Positions 9,931 to 20,822 of a stretch of DNA of 64,000 bases are shown here, piece by piece. The translations under genes were made by a program, and so were the position numbers. Within the stretch, counting starts at the first letter, position 1. Each line of letters starts with the position of its first letter. The DNA is from Takakia lepidozioides (Eukaryota > Streptophyta > Takakiopsida > Takakiales > Takakiaceae), in the NCBI GenBank assembly GCA_030704615.1, contig CM060733.1:27340001-27404000 (forward strand). Reading direction: 5' to 3'. The notes beneath the pieces were generated by a model. It worked only from the letters and a program-made list of their open reading frames with translations. It was not told the origin of the DNA and searched no databases.

Positions 9931-11254
9931 TCAGCGAAACAGGGGCTGTGTGGATCATATCTTCACTCTAAGCCAGATTATTCAGGGAAGGAAAAAAGAA
10001 GGGAAACCCACTTATGTTTTTTTCCTGGATGTCGGCAAATGTGCAGTGGTAGCATTCAACGACAGAGGAGAGGGAGGAAGTGATCTTGTGGCAGTGGGGT
10101 AGCCAAGAGATCCCGGTCCTCCCTTCCTACACTTACCTGGGCGTTGAGTTTTCCTCCGTTTGTAGTTAGGATGCACATATCCGGAAAGTTGTTCAAACTG
10201 GCAAAGGCAAAGCTCTGGGGCTCACTAAATTTTTCCACTGCAGAGGGGTCATCTCTGAGGTTAAGAAAACCATGCTTTGTCGCGTTATTAGACCTGCCTT
10301 GGAGTACGGATCTGCTATATGGGTTGATAACTCCAACCAGGCTAGAATCCATTCAAGTGGGGGTGCTTAAGGAGTGTATGTCAGCATGCTCCAAAACAGC
10401 CAATGTGGCTGTTCGGGGTGAGTTTGGCATTCCATCCTTAAGCTCCCGACGAGATGAATTCAAGGTGGGGTCAGCTGCAACATATGCCCAACACCAGATA
10501 TCCTAAGTTGATCGACTCTATATCTTGGAAACAGGACCGCCCTGTCAAACAGGCTAAGTCCTAGCAAAAGATAGTAGAAAAGATTCTCAAGGACCTGGAT
10601 CTGGATCCGCAAGTCTTGACCCTGTTGGATAAATCTGCCTTAGAGGCTGTAGTGTCTGAGGCCATGTCTGTTGCCATGAGATTGTCTGATGAAAATGAAG
10701 TTAGGCAGAGAACTTCCCTGAACTTGTTTCCAGTCAGTGACATGGGGGTGGACATCTTGGATGACCTCAAGGGTCTACCCACTCTCGGCACTAGACTGAA
10801 ATTTAAACTCAGGGCAGGAAACCTACCTTTGAACAGCAAACAGAAGCAGAGAGGAAAGGGAGAGTGCAATTGTCCGTTCTGTGGGCAATCTGAAGACAGT
10901 ATTCATTTTCTGATACGCTGTCCGGGGTTCTCTCACCAAAGAGAGGCTCTCTTCAATTTTATCAAGGGAATTGTGCCTGTACCCTTGTTTACCAACTTTG
11001 AAAGTCTCGAGGCTGAGCCAAAAGCCCAGGCCCTCCTGAGGCCTAGTTTTTGGGCAAATCACACACAGCAGATTGATGCTTGTGTGAAGGGTTTTCTAGA
11101 GGATATCTGGAAAACCCGGATTAATTCCTTATACGATGGTAAGTCTTACTACCAACGTCAGCCCCTGACGGAGGTAGGTTCTGTTCCTTTTGTTCCCGCT
11201 CAAACTGGGCGCGGGGTCAATGGCCACAAGGCTACGGCAAACAACGTCTTATGA
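9930..11254 (+). pseudogene. LINE (non-LTR retrotransposon) fragment with internal deletion
   Basis: The 5' part (about 9,940-10,035) reads 'CVDHIFTLSQIIQGRKKEG' and 'KPTYVFFLDVGK', a reverse-transcriptase palm block. Sequence then jumps to 'YLGVEFSSV' and 'RPALEYGSAIWVD' (about 10,120-10,340, frame-shifted), typical of the region after the RT domain. The last open frame (10,616-11,254) includes a CCHC-like cluster 'CPFCGQSEDSIHFLIRCPG', as in the zinc-binding C-terminus of many plant LINEs. The catalytic YxDD part is missing, consistent with an internal deletion near 10,040-10,100. Related tails occur at 4,433 and 55,375. It sits inside the hAT element on the same strand as the transposase. 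Confidence 0.75.
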
Positions 11255-11815
11255 GTACAATCTCTTGTTTCTCTCGTGGCTTCACCAGCGTGAGGTACGC
11301 CCTCTCTGAGGGAAAGGCCCCCCTGCAGGCAGGGTCTGTGTCTGGCATGGCTAATCCTGGTTAATAGGCCAGTGCAAGTTGATGCTGCAGCTTAGCCTTC
11401 CAGAACCCCCTCCCTGTCCCTCTTCACCTTCCTGTTCTGATTAATCCCACCTCGGAGAGCATGCCCCTGCCTCATAACACGAAAGATCAATGCGCTTACC
11501 CATGTGATGTTCAGAACGAGGGCCCTATGAGTAATTTGCTTATCTAGAGCGAGCAGCAAGACAAGTGTATTGACTCAGACAGCGCAAGTGCAGAATGGCC
11601 CACATCGAGTCACCTGGACAATATATTGGAGCAGCGAAGAAATAGACCAACAACTGCTGCTGCTCCCCGAAGATCAAATCGGTTGTACAGTGAGATAGAT
11701 TCTGCAGGTTTGCACCTCGCGCTGTAGTTGGTCAACAAATTTGCCACTTCTTTAGTTCACCATGAAGCTAATCAGCTTCCTCCTTTTCTGCTATGGCATG
11801 TGGTGCACAAGTTTA
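11255..11815. other. hAT interior, LINE 3' flank
   Basis: Non-coding sequence after the LINE frame. A 'tggccacaaggctacggcaaac' type block at about 11,219-11,243 recurs after the LINE tail at 55,792, so at least its start is LINE 3' UTR. Nothing else recognised. Confidence 0.4.
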
Positions 11816-11819
11816 GGAG

Positions 11820-12160
11820 GACGAGCAAGGATGGCCCACCTGCAACCTGGCCCCTTGGTCCATGGTAATCATTGATCATCATTCTTTTTTTTTCTTTTTT
11901 TTTTTCCTGTTTTCTTTGATGATATACCAAGGGGCTGATAGCCCTTGCTCCATTATGGTAGATTTTATATTGGAGGGAGCACAAGCAAAGAGGGGCCCGC
12001 CAACCAGCCCACATTGATCATCACTGGTAAGTATCTTCCCTTTCTTTAAAATTTTTAATTCTTGATACAATTGGGGGTTGATGAGATAGCCCCTTTGGCT
12101 TCTGTTATAGCAGATTCTGCATGAGAGGGAGGGACCTGCCAACCAGCCACCATTACCCGC
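11820..12160. repeat. Tandem repeat, about 140-160 bp units
   Basis: Blocks of the form 'ggcccgccaaccagccca...gatcatcactggtaa' recur at about 11,829, 11,993 and 12,133, giving a little over two decayed units just upstream of the transposase. Poly-T tracts interrupt the units. They could belong to the transposase promoter or 5' untranslated region. Confidence 0.5.
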
Positions 12161-12308
12161 CTGTAACTCCCTTTCATTGAGCTTTATTTTTTTAGTTGTT
12201 TACATTTTTAGTTGTAAATATATGAGTTGTGCACAATTATTAAATGCCTTTTGGATTCTTTGTTTGCATTGTTTTTACACAGGAGTTGTTCCACAAGTTT
12301 TTTATGTC

Positions 12309-14657
12309 ATGGAGCCCAATATTTTCGATGAACTAGAAAGGGAAGTTGTTCCTGACATCAATGTTGATAATGAGAGAGCTTTGGTGGAGTGCCATGTTGC
12401 GGAGGATGCTCATCATGAAGCCTCATTTACATCAGCTCATCAAGCCTCGGCTGCAATGTCATCTTCCACAGTTTCGCCATCACACACGGTGTTGGATGTG
12501 GAGGCGCAGCTCCCAGTACTTGACAAACAACGGGATTTTTGGAAGCCCCACAATCGCACTGCTTCGACATGGGCATTCTATGCAACAAAAGACTCTGCTC
12601 CAGTGGACATAACAAATCCACAACAAATGAGGTGTGTTCTATGTCATCCTGTTGGTGTCACTCCTGAAAGCAAGAAGGGCATTGTGACCTATAATAAAAC
12701 CAATGGTATCTCTGCCCTTCGAAAGCATGTGGATCAAGAACATGACATTGTTTTGCGTAGGTGGATTGAGAGGGAAAATCTTGGATCTGAGAAGGCCCGT
12801 AGGCCAGTCAAAAAGAGACCCGGCCCCACTCCTGGAAACATAGCTTTTTTTTTTAGGAGCTCCACTCCATACAACCAAAATGATGATCAACAGAAGCAGT
12901 TCAATGAGGATTTAGTCTTATTCATTGCAAAGGAGTTGGTTCCACTGTCTTTGGTAGAATCCCCTTGGCTAAGAAGGATGGTGTTGAGGCAAAATCCTCG
13001 GATTGTTTTCCCTTCTCGACGGACATTTGTGAATGAGGCCATTCCAATCTTGGCAGAGAAGACGAAAGAGCGCTACATGTCCCCATCTCTTCAAAGTTGT
13101 GCTACTTGCTCCGTGAGTTTTGATTTGTGGATGTCAAGAGGGGGAACTGACACTTTTGTCATCATAGCGCACTTTATTACTGAACAGTGGGAGCAATGTC
13201 ATGTGACTCTTGGCATGTTTGAGACACCTGACACATCTGGGGCTGCCATGGCACATCAAGTCAACAATCTTCTTGTGAAGTATGGCCTCAATACTCGCAT
13301 TATTGCTTACGTCAAAGATGAGGGAGGTAACTTGGCCACTTTGACCAATGCTTTGAATTCGGTGGTCTCATGTGCGTGTTTGGGGTTGGATTCTCCATTT
13401 GTGGGTAGCTGTTTTGGGCATGCAATGTCCAAGTGTTGCCAGTATGCAACAAATGATGCAAAAGTATGCGCAGATATGAGATCGGTTTCTATAAAAAATG
13501 CCCAATCAGAGTTGCAAAAAACCATTACTTGGACCAAAAAAAGTGGCAAAGGGAGACAAGAATGGGCAAAGGCATGTGTGGACAGCGGCATTCATCCCCG
13601 CAAACTGAAGACTCCGGTGAAGACACGGTTTGCTTCCAAGGTGATCCTCTTCCAAGAGACTTTGGAGTTTAGGCAAGCCATAATCACTTGTTACTCTAGG
13701 CAAACCTCATTGGCACTGCAATCTCGCATACCAAGTCCACAAGTGTGGGCCATTGCCCAATCAATTTCTACAGTTCTAGGGCCTATGGTTCATGAGTGCA
13801 TTATGAATCAATCTGGGGGATTTTGGTTGTTGTCCGATGCTCTTAATGCAGCCATTACCACAACAATTCGCATGCGAGGAAGTAGTGCTGGGGGGGCTGC
13901 AACTGTGGATCATTGCATGGGGGATTTCTCAACAGAGTTGACATTGTTGGAATGGCGGATGGCTCGAGAGGTGGTATATGTCTTGGAACCATTTCTTTCT
14001 TTTTTGGAAGGGTTTCAATCGCGCAAAGCTCACAATATGCTCGCGCTTATGCTTGACCCACGTTACAAGGGGTTGTCATTGGTATCACAATATGTGGGCA
14101 AAGAGCGTGCTTTGCATATTGTGTCCCAATATGATAGTATGGTGTTAGAGCCTCTTTTGGTAAAGTATTTCAAGGTCTTACATCAGGATACTTCGGCCCA
14201 ATCACAGCCCACTGCCACAATGGACGAGATGTCCTTATTTGGTGTGCATGACCACAATGAAGACATGACATTGACAGTGGTGAGAGAACAACTATCACAT
14301 TTCAGAAGGACGAAGATAAATGAAGGTGAGTGCGTGGCTCCTTTGAAATGGTGGAAAGAACACGAGTCTCTCTTTCCGTATGTGGGATTTTTGGCACGGC
14401 TAATTTTGGGCATAGTTGGATCTCAGATTGGAGCTGAGAGGGTTTTTAGTATTGCAGGTGTCATAACAAACTTGAGACGGTGCAGGTTAAATATTGAAAA
14501 CCTTGATATGCTTGTGAGTGTAGTCAAGAATTGGCCAAATGATGCTAGAGTTGGTTGCTTTAGTACTTCCATGAAAGAGTTTTTGGATAGGGAAGAAGAC
14601 ATCTTAGATGAGAATGAGGACTTGATTGCAGAGGCAAACCTCTTTGAGGTAGACTGA
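12309..14657 (+). CDS. hAT-family transposase with BED zinc finger
   Basis: The frame is open from 12,177, but I choose the ATG at 12,309 (782 residues). The upstream part is hydrophobic, low-complexity and ends in 'tttttacacag' at 12,282, which looks like an intron acceptor. The N-terminal third has a BED-type finger (CVLCHP, then HVDQEH near 12,632-12,750) for DNA binding. The RNase H-like core shows 'SFDLWMSRGGTDTF' (first Asp about 13,120) and 'VKDEGGN' (second Asp about 13,317). The C-terminus holds the hAT dimerisation block 'LGIVGSQIGAERVFSIAG' then 'NLRRCRLNIENL' (about 14,405-14,510). The enzyme would excise and insert the element at its CAGTGTTGGG ends. The frame is intact and lies in a complete element. 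Confidence 0.92.
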   Translation: MEPNIFDELEREVVPDINVDNERALVECHVAEDAHHEASFTSAHQASAAMSSSTVSPSHTVLDVEAQLPVLDKQRDFWKPHNRTASTWAFYATKDSAPVDITNPQQMRCVLCHPVGVTPESKKGIVTYNKTNGISALRKHVDQEHDIVLRRWIERENLGSEKARRPVKKRPGPTPGNIAFFFRSSTPYNQNDDQQKQFNEDLVLFIAKELVPLSLVESPWLRRMVLRQNPRIVFPSRRTFVNEAIPILAEKTKERYMSPSLQSCATCSVSFDLWMSRGGTDTFVIIAHFITEQWEQCHVTLGMFETPDTSGAAMAHQVNNLLVKYGLNTRIIAYVKDEGGNLATLTNALNSVVSCACLGLDSPFVGSCFGHAMSKCCQYATNDAKVCADMRSVSIKNAQSELQKTITWTKKSGKGRQEWAKACVDSGIHPRKLKTPVKTRFASKVILFQETLEFRQAIITCYSRQTSLALQSRIPSPQVWAIAQSISTVLGPMVHECIMNQSGGFWLLSDALNAAITTTIRMRGSSAGGAATVDHCMGDFSTELTLLEWRMAREVVYVLEPFLSFLEGFQSRKAHNMLALMLDPRYKGLSLVSQYVGKERALHIVSQYDSMVLEPLLVKYFKVLHQDTSAQSQPTATMDEMSLFGVHDHNEDMTLTVVREQLSHFRRTKINEGECVAPLKWWKEHESLFPYVGFLARLILGIVGSQIGAERVFSIAGVITNLRRCRLNIENLDMLVSVVKNWPNDARVGCFSTSMKEFLDREEDILDENEDLIAEANLFEVD

Positions 14658-14659
14658 TT

Positions 14660-15180
14660 TGTCTTAGAGACAAATAATTGTTCAACATATTACACTATAC
14701 TCCTTTGATTGGAGTTTGTTTATTTGTCATTTTTATTGAAAATTTCAGTGACATCCCGTGTACTTAGTTTGTTGTATGCTATATTGACAAAGCATCATCC
14801 ATAAAACACAAATTTATGTAGTTTTTTTTAGTTGTGCTTTTGCTGCACCATAAAAGGTAACCATAGAATTACACATGTTTAATTTGTTTTGTATTTTGAA
14901 TTAAGATCCTTATGTAGTTAGTCTGTTTTAGTTGTTCTTTGCTACACCGTACAACAACTTATAAAATCTCTGGTTTTCCGTTTTTAATGGAGACCATGCG
15001 TATATAACTAGTTATATATACCATAAAAGACAATCACAAAAAACATATAAGTTTATTTACTTCTGTTTTACTAATAAATTCCCTGGTTTTAGTTGAAAAT
15101 TCTCAGTATGACCAATCAGATTAGTTCATCTAATTTTCTAGAAGAATAAAAAATTAAAAGAATTTAATATATTTTTAAAA
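14660..15180. other. hAT 3' untranslated region
   Basis: AT-rich sequence with a loosely repeated 'gtagtt...ttttagttg(t)gctttgctgcacc(g/a)ta' block at about 14,815 and 14,915 (spacing near 100 bp). No coding potential. The GGTTCC-rich subterminal region begins at about 15,182. Confidence 0.5.
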
Positions 15181-15398
15181 AAGAACCGGAACCTAACCGG
15201 GAACCGGCGTTTTTTTTCCAGCAACTAACCGGTAACCGGAACCGCCCCCATGTTAAAAAGTCAGAACCTGAACCGGACCTGAACCGCCTTAATAAAAAAT
15301 AACCGGATCCGGATCCGGAACCGTCTCTTCAAAAATTTGTGGAACCGGAACCGAAGGTTCCTTCACAAAGGCAAGAACCGCCCAACACTGGTTATATC

Positions 15399-15770
15399 CC
15401 TGATATATTTATCATCAATTATTTGATGGGGAAAAAAATTAAAACCCCTTTACACCATGAGGTATACCCACTGTGATCAGTGTAGTTCGAGCCAGCCTCT
15501 CTAAACAGAGATGAAGTCCAAGATACGAAAATAACTCCTATCTAACTCTACATTAAATGCAAAAAGAGCATAGATTGTTCCTACGAACTAAACAACCACT
15601 GAGCGGGCTAATCTAGGGGACCAAACAACCGGGCACACAGCCCTAGACCTGAAGCGAAGCTCAGGAGAGAGGAGTGTCCTGATGGACTTTCTAAGACTGT
15701 CTAGAATGGCAGGGGAGGAGTGGCAATGAGAGTAGATAGTTCATTGATCTTCTCCACGATGGAGATTGTG
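15399..15770. other. Intergenic, nothing recognised
   Basis: Sequence between the hAT element and LINE debris; no features supported. Confidence 0.3.
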
Positions 15771-15774
15771 ATCT

Positions 15775-16185
15775 ATCTGTAGTACAACTTGGAAGCCGTC
15801 GAGGAGGGTTTCAGATGCTTCCAGTTGATGTCCCTTTCAAATTCAGGGGAAAGAGTGTAGCGGCGCACGGAGATCTTGCCAGGCTGCTGGGGGGAGAGCG
15901 TTCTAGTAGCATTGATCCTGCACAGGGCTGCTGCATATGATCCCCTGTCTACCCCAGGTGTGCTGAAAGTTCCTGTGGATGGCCTCCGCGTTCCTGGCAT
16001 CCCGCTGTATGACTGCACATATTTTGGCCCATGCCTTCCTAGCTTCAGTTTGTAAGTCAAGAAATACAGTAGCCAGGAGGGCAGATATGGAAGTGGTCTC
16101 TCCTAGAAATGTATTCTTGCATCTTAGTTTCCATAGATGCCACAAGACTGATGCTCTTAAGGTTTCAAAAAAGGGCAGAGAATCC
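15775..16185 (-). pseudogene. LINE C-terminal fragment
   Basis: Two overlapping minus frames read 'WHLWKLRCKNTFLGE' and 'FLDLQTEARKAWAKI', followed by 'RNAEAIHRNFQHTWG'. This Trp-rich block is typical of the extreme C-terminus of plant-type LINE polyproteins. Frame shifts separate it from the gypsy fragment immediately upstream. Confidence 0.55.
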
Positions 16186-16189
16186 TTTT

Positions 16190-16825
16190 GATAGTGACAT
16201 AGTAGTCATGAAATCCATCAAGACATTTTCCCAAGACCCCTTTGGAATCGGCAAGGGTTATAACAGCCACACTTGCTTTTTGTATTCGCTCCGGTTTTGT
16301 TGGCATGTGGTGCTTGTCTTGACATACTCCTCAGCCTCCTCCCTCAGTTTGGGCCAGAAATACTCTTTCTTCAAGAGTGCCGCGGTGCGCTTGGCTCCGC
16401 CGTGGTCTGCAAGCGGGCCATCATGACATTCTCTCAAGAGACTATCTCTGATCCATTTCTTCGGCACGTAGAGACGCTTTTGTTTGTACCGGAGCAGTCC
16501 ATTTTGCAAGTGGAACTGCGATTTAACCCCCATCCTCAAGTCCCGCATCACGGACTTCGCCATCTCATCCTTCCGGTAAGTCTTCCGGATCTTCATTTGG
16601 AGCACAGTCTCGTCTCTATACACCAACATGAGTTGCTGCTTTCTACTTAAAGCATCGGCCACCACATTGTCCCGTCCCGGTTTGTACTGGATATCCACGT
16701 CGAACATAGAGAGTGCTTTAATATGCTGAGTTCTTGGAGAAATGGAGGGCCGCGACAAGGAGAGTTGATGAATACCGTCTTGGATTCCCAATGTCACAGC
16801 TTCAAGTGTCGACCAATCTGTAACA
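16190..16825 (-). pseudogene. Ty3/gypsy RNase H-integrase fragment
   Basis: The minus frame shows the RNase H end 'FDVDIQYKPGRDNVVADALSRK' in part, then the integrase zinc region ('ECHDGPLADHGGAKRT', 'YVKTSTTCQQNRSEYKK') and the start of the catalytic core 'WENVLMDFMT' near 16,200-16,230. The rest of the integrase is absent. It ends at the acceptor of the first VPS2 exon seen here, so it lies in, or has replaced, the upstream intron of that gene. It belongs to a different gypsy lineage from the 22-34 kb element. Confidence 0.8.
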
Positions 16826-16847
16826 ATGGGTTGCCCGAGGGGTGCAG

Positions 16848-19258
16848 GCAGCGACAAAGATATTGGCACGGCAGCTAATACGTTTACGTCAGCAGATCGC
16901 CAAGCTGCAGGGTAGTCATGCCCAGATGCGCGGTGTGGCCACTCATACACAGGTGTGCACAGAGAAGAGAGCACATGGGCAATTTCTCCTTATGGAGCTA
17001 TTTAACACATCTCGTTTCACCCCTGAGTATGAAGTCTCACTTGAAGACAGATGCTCTTTCAGAAATGGGGTCTTCTTAAGGGTTTCAGATGTTCATTGCA
17101 AAAGTCACTCACCCGCAAGGTATAACCTGGACGAAGAGAACAATTTTTTGACAAGCTAAAAGTCCAGCAGTCTACTTATTGCGATGTTGTGAAGTGTTGC
17201 TTTCTTTCTGTCCTAAAGGGCGGGGACATGCATTGGAACACAGGCTATGTATGCAAACACAGCAGTGGCAGGCGCCATGAAAGGGGCCACCAAGGCTATG
17301 TCATCCATGAACAAGGTATAGTGTTCTTTAGATCCAACTTACCATGTGACACACCGTAACTACTGCATGACTGTTCAAATGTAGTCCATTTCTATGGTGT
17401 TGCATTGTTTCCACCTAGCCAATATGGGCGGAATGGCATTAAATGATGAACTTTGATTAAGGACAGTCAGATTTGGGTTACAAATTATTTTGTGAGCTGC
17501 ATTATTTGGCTATGCCTCTTGCCTTTATGTCCAATAATCTCCAGTAACGAATGCATAGAACATGTTACAGAGCCAACAGCAGAGGGAAAATGGATGAAAA
17601 GTTATGTGTGATGGACTAATGTTGAACATATTTGGAAACTGAACAGCAAATGGAACCAGCAAAGCAGGCCAGAGTGATGCAAGAGTTCCAACGACAGTCT
17701 GCTCAAATGGACATGACGGTTAGTAGACACTGGCGTTGTTTCCCTTTTCTTAGAGCACACTGGTACATTTCGGTGAATTGATGGTAGTAATGTCTTTGGC
17801 TGTATTTGGCAATGTGATTAACTGACATGCAAGGAATGCTTATTACGAATATCAAGGAAGAAAGATCCATAAAATATTGGACGCAATTTGCGGGAGCCAG
17901 AGCAGAGCAGATAACTTCCTGATGTAATGTTCAGTGTGTCGCATTTGTTAGTATTGTATCAAGTGTGGTTGCGACCCCTCACAGACAGAGATGATGTCGG
18001 ACTCCATTGATGATGCGTTGGACAATGAGGAGGCAGAGGAAGAGACGGAGGAGCTCACCAACCAGGTTCTTCTGTTGTCCATGACATACCGTACAGATTC
18101 TGTAGATGTTGAAGAACTGTCAGCTGCATTCAGATCTCACTTTCATGTTTTCTTCATGTTATTCAGCACCAGAAAAGAAAGTCTTTACTGTTTCTGAGGC
18201 ACATTGTCCTGAAGTCTCTCTCCTTCCCCATGGTCCCCATTAGTTCTTTGGTGGTAGGTTCTGCGTTATCTTAGGATTGTTCCACCTTACAGTGTGGGAT
18301 GCATGACCCTAGTTTGACATGTGCAACTGTCAATGCAGGTGCTTGATGAGATTGGAATTGACATTGCAGCTCAGGTGAGGAAGCATAGGGCCTTTTGTGG
18401 TTGTTGTTTCCAGGATGAAGAACAATTCCCAATCTTGGTAGTAGTTGACAGTTAGAACGGCTTATGTTTCAGGTTGCATATTTGAAGTAGCATGTGAGCG
18501 CATTCCTTTGATTTAGAGGGTGAGATGAATGCCAGCAGACCTCATTTGGGTGTGATTGATTGTGCAAGACCAGGGGTACTTAGTCAAGGAATTTTCTTAT
18601 GCTGCAGTTTAATTGTACACAGCACAAAGTATTTGTAGAGATTTGAGAGTGTTGTCTTCAATGCACGGATACTGAAATAGCTGGAACACATACATCAAAT
18701 CATCCACAGTAGAAGTGTGATGTATGTGTGTGTAGAAGTGTGATGTAAGTCGCTGATAATGAGAATTTTCAGAAGGTGCACAAGGTCTACGAACCATTAC
18801 AAGGAGAAGACTAACCTTAATGGTTTTTCTGGTGTGTGCACAGTTGTCATCAGCACCAAAGGGCAAGCTTGCTGGCAAGGCAAGGGCTCAAGATGCTGGA
18901 AGGTATCCTTCTCCAATATATGGAAAACCATGAGATACCCTGAAGATGGATATCATCTATTGCTGTGTGAGTGCCATTTGTTTCATCGATTACCTTAAGT
19001 TATCAGTTTCCTTGTAGGAAGGCTATGGCACCAGGCGGAGTCATATGAGTACTCTACCTCTCTTGAGGCCTCACTTTTCTGTTCTCTTTACTCTTTTCTC
19101 TTTCCCCTTATCCCAAGCTCTGTGAGCTTCCCATGGACACTATGAAGTTCCCTACTTTCTTTCGCTGTTGCAGTGAGCTGATCTTGTGGCGTGTGTGGGT
19201 CCACAGCTCAAATGTGGATGATCTGGAGCAAAGATTGGCATCATTGCGCAATATTTGA
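16848..19258 (+). CDS. VPS2: VPS2/CHMP2B-like ESCRT-III subunit, C-terminal seven exons
   Basis: Seven exons with AG/GT borders and compatible phases encode a VPS2.2/VPS2.3-like protein: 16,848-16,952, 17,244-17,315, 17,647-17,718, 17,985-18,065, 18,339-18,374, 18,844-18,902 and 19,207-19,258 (TGA). ESCRT-III subunits polymerise on endosomal membranes to bud and cut vesicles. Diagnostic blocks are 'LARQLIRLRQQIAKLQGS', 'GAMKGATKAMSSMNKQMEP', 'EFQRQSAQMDMT', 'SDSIDDALDNEEAEEETEEL', 'NQVLDEIGIDIAAQLSSAP' and a C-terminal MIM1-like 'DDLEQRLASL' that would bind the VPS4 MIT domain. About 157 residues are present. The N-terminal 55-60 residues are missing; upstream lies gypsy debris, so the first exons may be further left beyond the hAT insertion, or lost. 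The last two introns are 469 and 304 bp. Confidence 0.9.
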
Positions 19259-19259
19259 T

Positions 19260-20255
19260 ATTGAGCAGCCTGTGTAGATCAGAATGTACTCAAAGGAATT
19301 TCTACACCATTTTAGGTTTGTTTGTAAATGCACAGCTGTTGTGTACAGCAGATCTGGATGTCACCCAAGAGGTTTGTTTGTCACTCACTCTATGACCAGT
19401 GGGGGGCAGCATCTGAACAGCCTCATGTAGAGAATGCACTGGTTACTGAATCTAAATTGTATATCATGTTTTGGTTAAACGATTACATTTGTTAGATCCA
19501 ATTTCTTGAAGTTTCTTTGATGTTTTCTGTCTGTTGAATTCACCAATGTATGCAAAACCTACCAGTTGATTTGTGTACATCTACATATACCTGGTTATGA
19601 TATTTAACATGCTTACATCACATCTTTTCAACAAGCTCTACAGGAAAGCATGCCCTGATAATCTGAATTTTTTTGACAGAGAGATAGGAGGAAATGAATG
19701 GACTATAGCCAGCCGCAGGGAAACAAGAATACAGTTGAGTTGAAGGTTCAATCTCAACTTCAACAAGTCACTCGAGAAGTCTGCACTCTAAGCTAATTTT
19801 CTTGAGAAACTTATTGGGTGATGAAGGGGGCTTGCAGCGCAGCTAGAGGACCAAAGATGAATGAAAGCAGAATTTGCTTAAGACAATTTCATCATCTTGT
19901 GGTGAGTTAAGCTCAATACCACTGAATGGTTTTGGTTTGAATACTTCTTTTGCATTTGGTTCTGTGCTCAAGTGCTCAAACACCTTGACAGATTCCATGA
20001 ACGTTCTTTGACCTCAACCTCCTCCTGGAGCCTTTCATCTTAGCAACCTCTAGGGAGCAGAAAAGAAGATTTCAGTCAGAACAGTGTGTGATGTTTCCTG
20101 GGTGGTGAATTTTGGGCTAGCACGAAGCTGGCACCCAAAACCCAAGCAATTCTGCAGCTCTATGTAAATTCCAAGACTCATTCCAGCTCTATCTGTAAAA
20201 TTAATCTATCTTCAGGCTGCAAGCCCAAATCAGACATCCAAAACTTCCAAGATCA
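19260..20255. other. VPS2 downstream region, nothing recognised
   Basis: Contains the probable VPS2 3' untranslated region and then sequence without recognisable genes. Confidence 0.35.
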
Positions 20256-20261
20256 AAAACT

Positions 20262-20560
20262 TCTAAGGGGGAGTATCCTGATACGCACCTAGCTCGACAG
20301 ACTTTGGCTCTATCCTACACGCCCCTGCAGACCGGATGGTAACTTACCCTGTGACATCTATACAACACCAAGAGCCTCAAGAAAGACGAGCTAGCGAGTT
20401 CCTCGCCCAGACATTACAACGAAGTGACATAATCGCAAACGCGCAGCTAATCACTGTCGATCATGTAGGCCTGTGCGGCTCTTTCTTTCGCAAGTTATCT
20501 CGACAAGATCTCTACGTTCTTTCTCCCTCCACGCAACTTCTCTCAGGCCCTTGCCAGACA
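20262..20560 (+). repeat. Possible solo or terminal LTR with polypurine tract
   Basis: A purine tract AAGGGGGAG (about 20,265-20,273) precedes a 282-bp segment that starts TGATACG (20,279) and ends CCAGACA (20,560). This layout resembles the 3' end of a Copia-type element. No internal coding region or second LTR is visible, so the call is weak. Confidence 0.3.
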
Positions 20561-20822
20561 TCATATTAAGGTAATAGGGTTGAAGCCCCCATCGTGGTGC
20601 ATGCCCCAAATGTGGTGCACCCGTGTACCCCTATGTAGCACCCATTTTTTAAAGGTGTCAGGGTATCTTAACAAACATTTGAAGCATCAAGAGTCTTGTC
20701 GGAGGCTTTATCATAGTTGGAGAAATGAATCCGCCATGATGGGAAATGAATTTCTTTGCATCATCCATGATAAAATGGATCACTGAAAGACGGCTCTTCC
20801 ACGTCTACAAACCACAAACAAG

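Larger units (their letters stand above)
8878..15390 (+). mobile_element. Autonomous hAT transposon, 6.5 kb
   Basis: Ends are CAGTGTTGGGCGGTT at 8,878 and its exact reverse complement ending at 15,390. The flanking 8 bp, GTTATATC, are perfectly duplicated (8,870-8,877 and 15,391-15,398), the length expected for hAT elements. Subterminal regions (8,890-9,090 and 15,180-15,380) carry many GGTTCC/CCGGTT motifs, probably transposase binding sites. The interior holds an inverted TauD fragment, a LINE fragment, a short tandem repeat and a long intact transposase frame. Perfect duplication and an open transposase suggest recent movement. Mobility itself cannot be judged from sequence. Confidence 0.93.
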
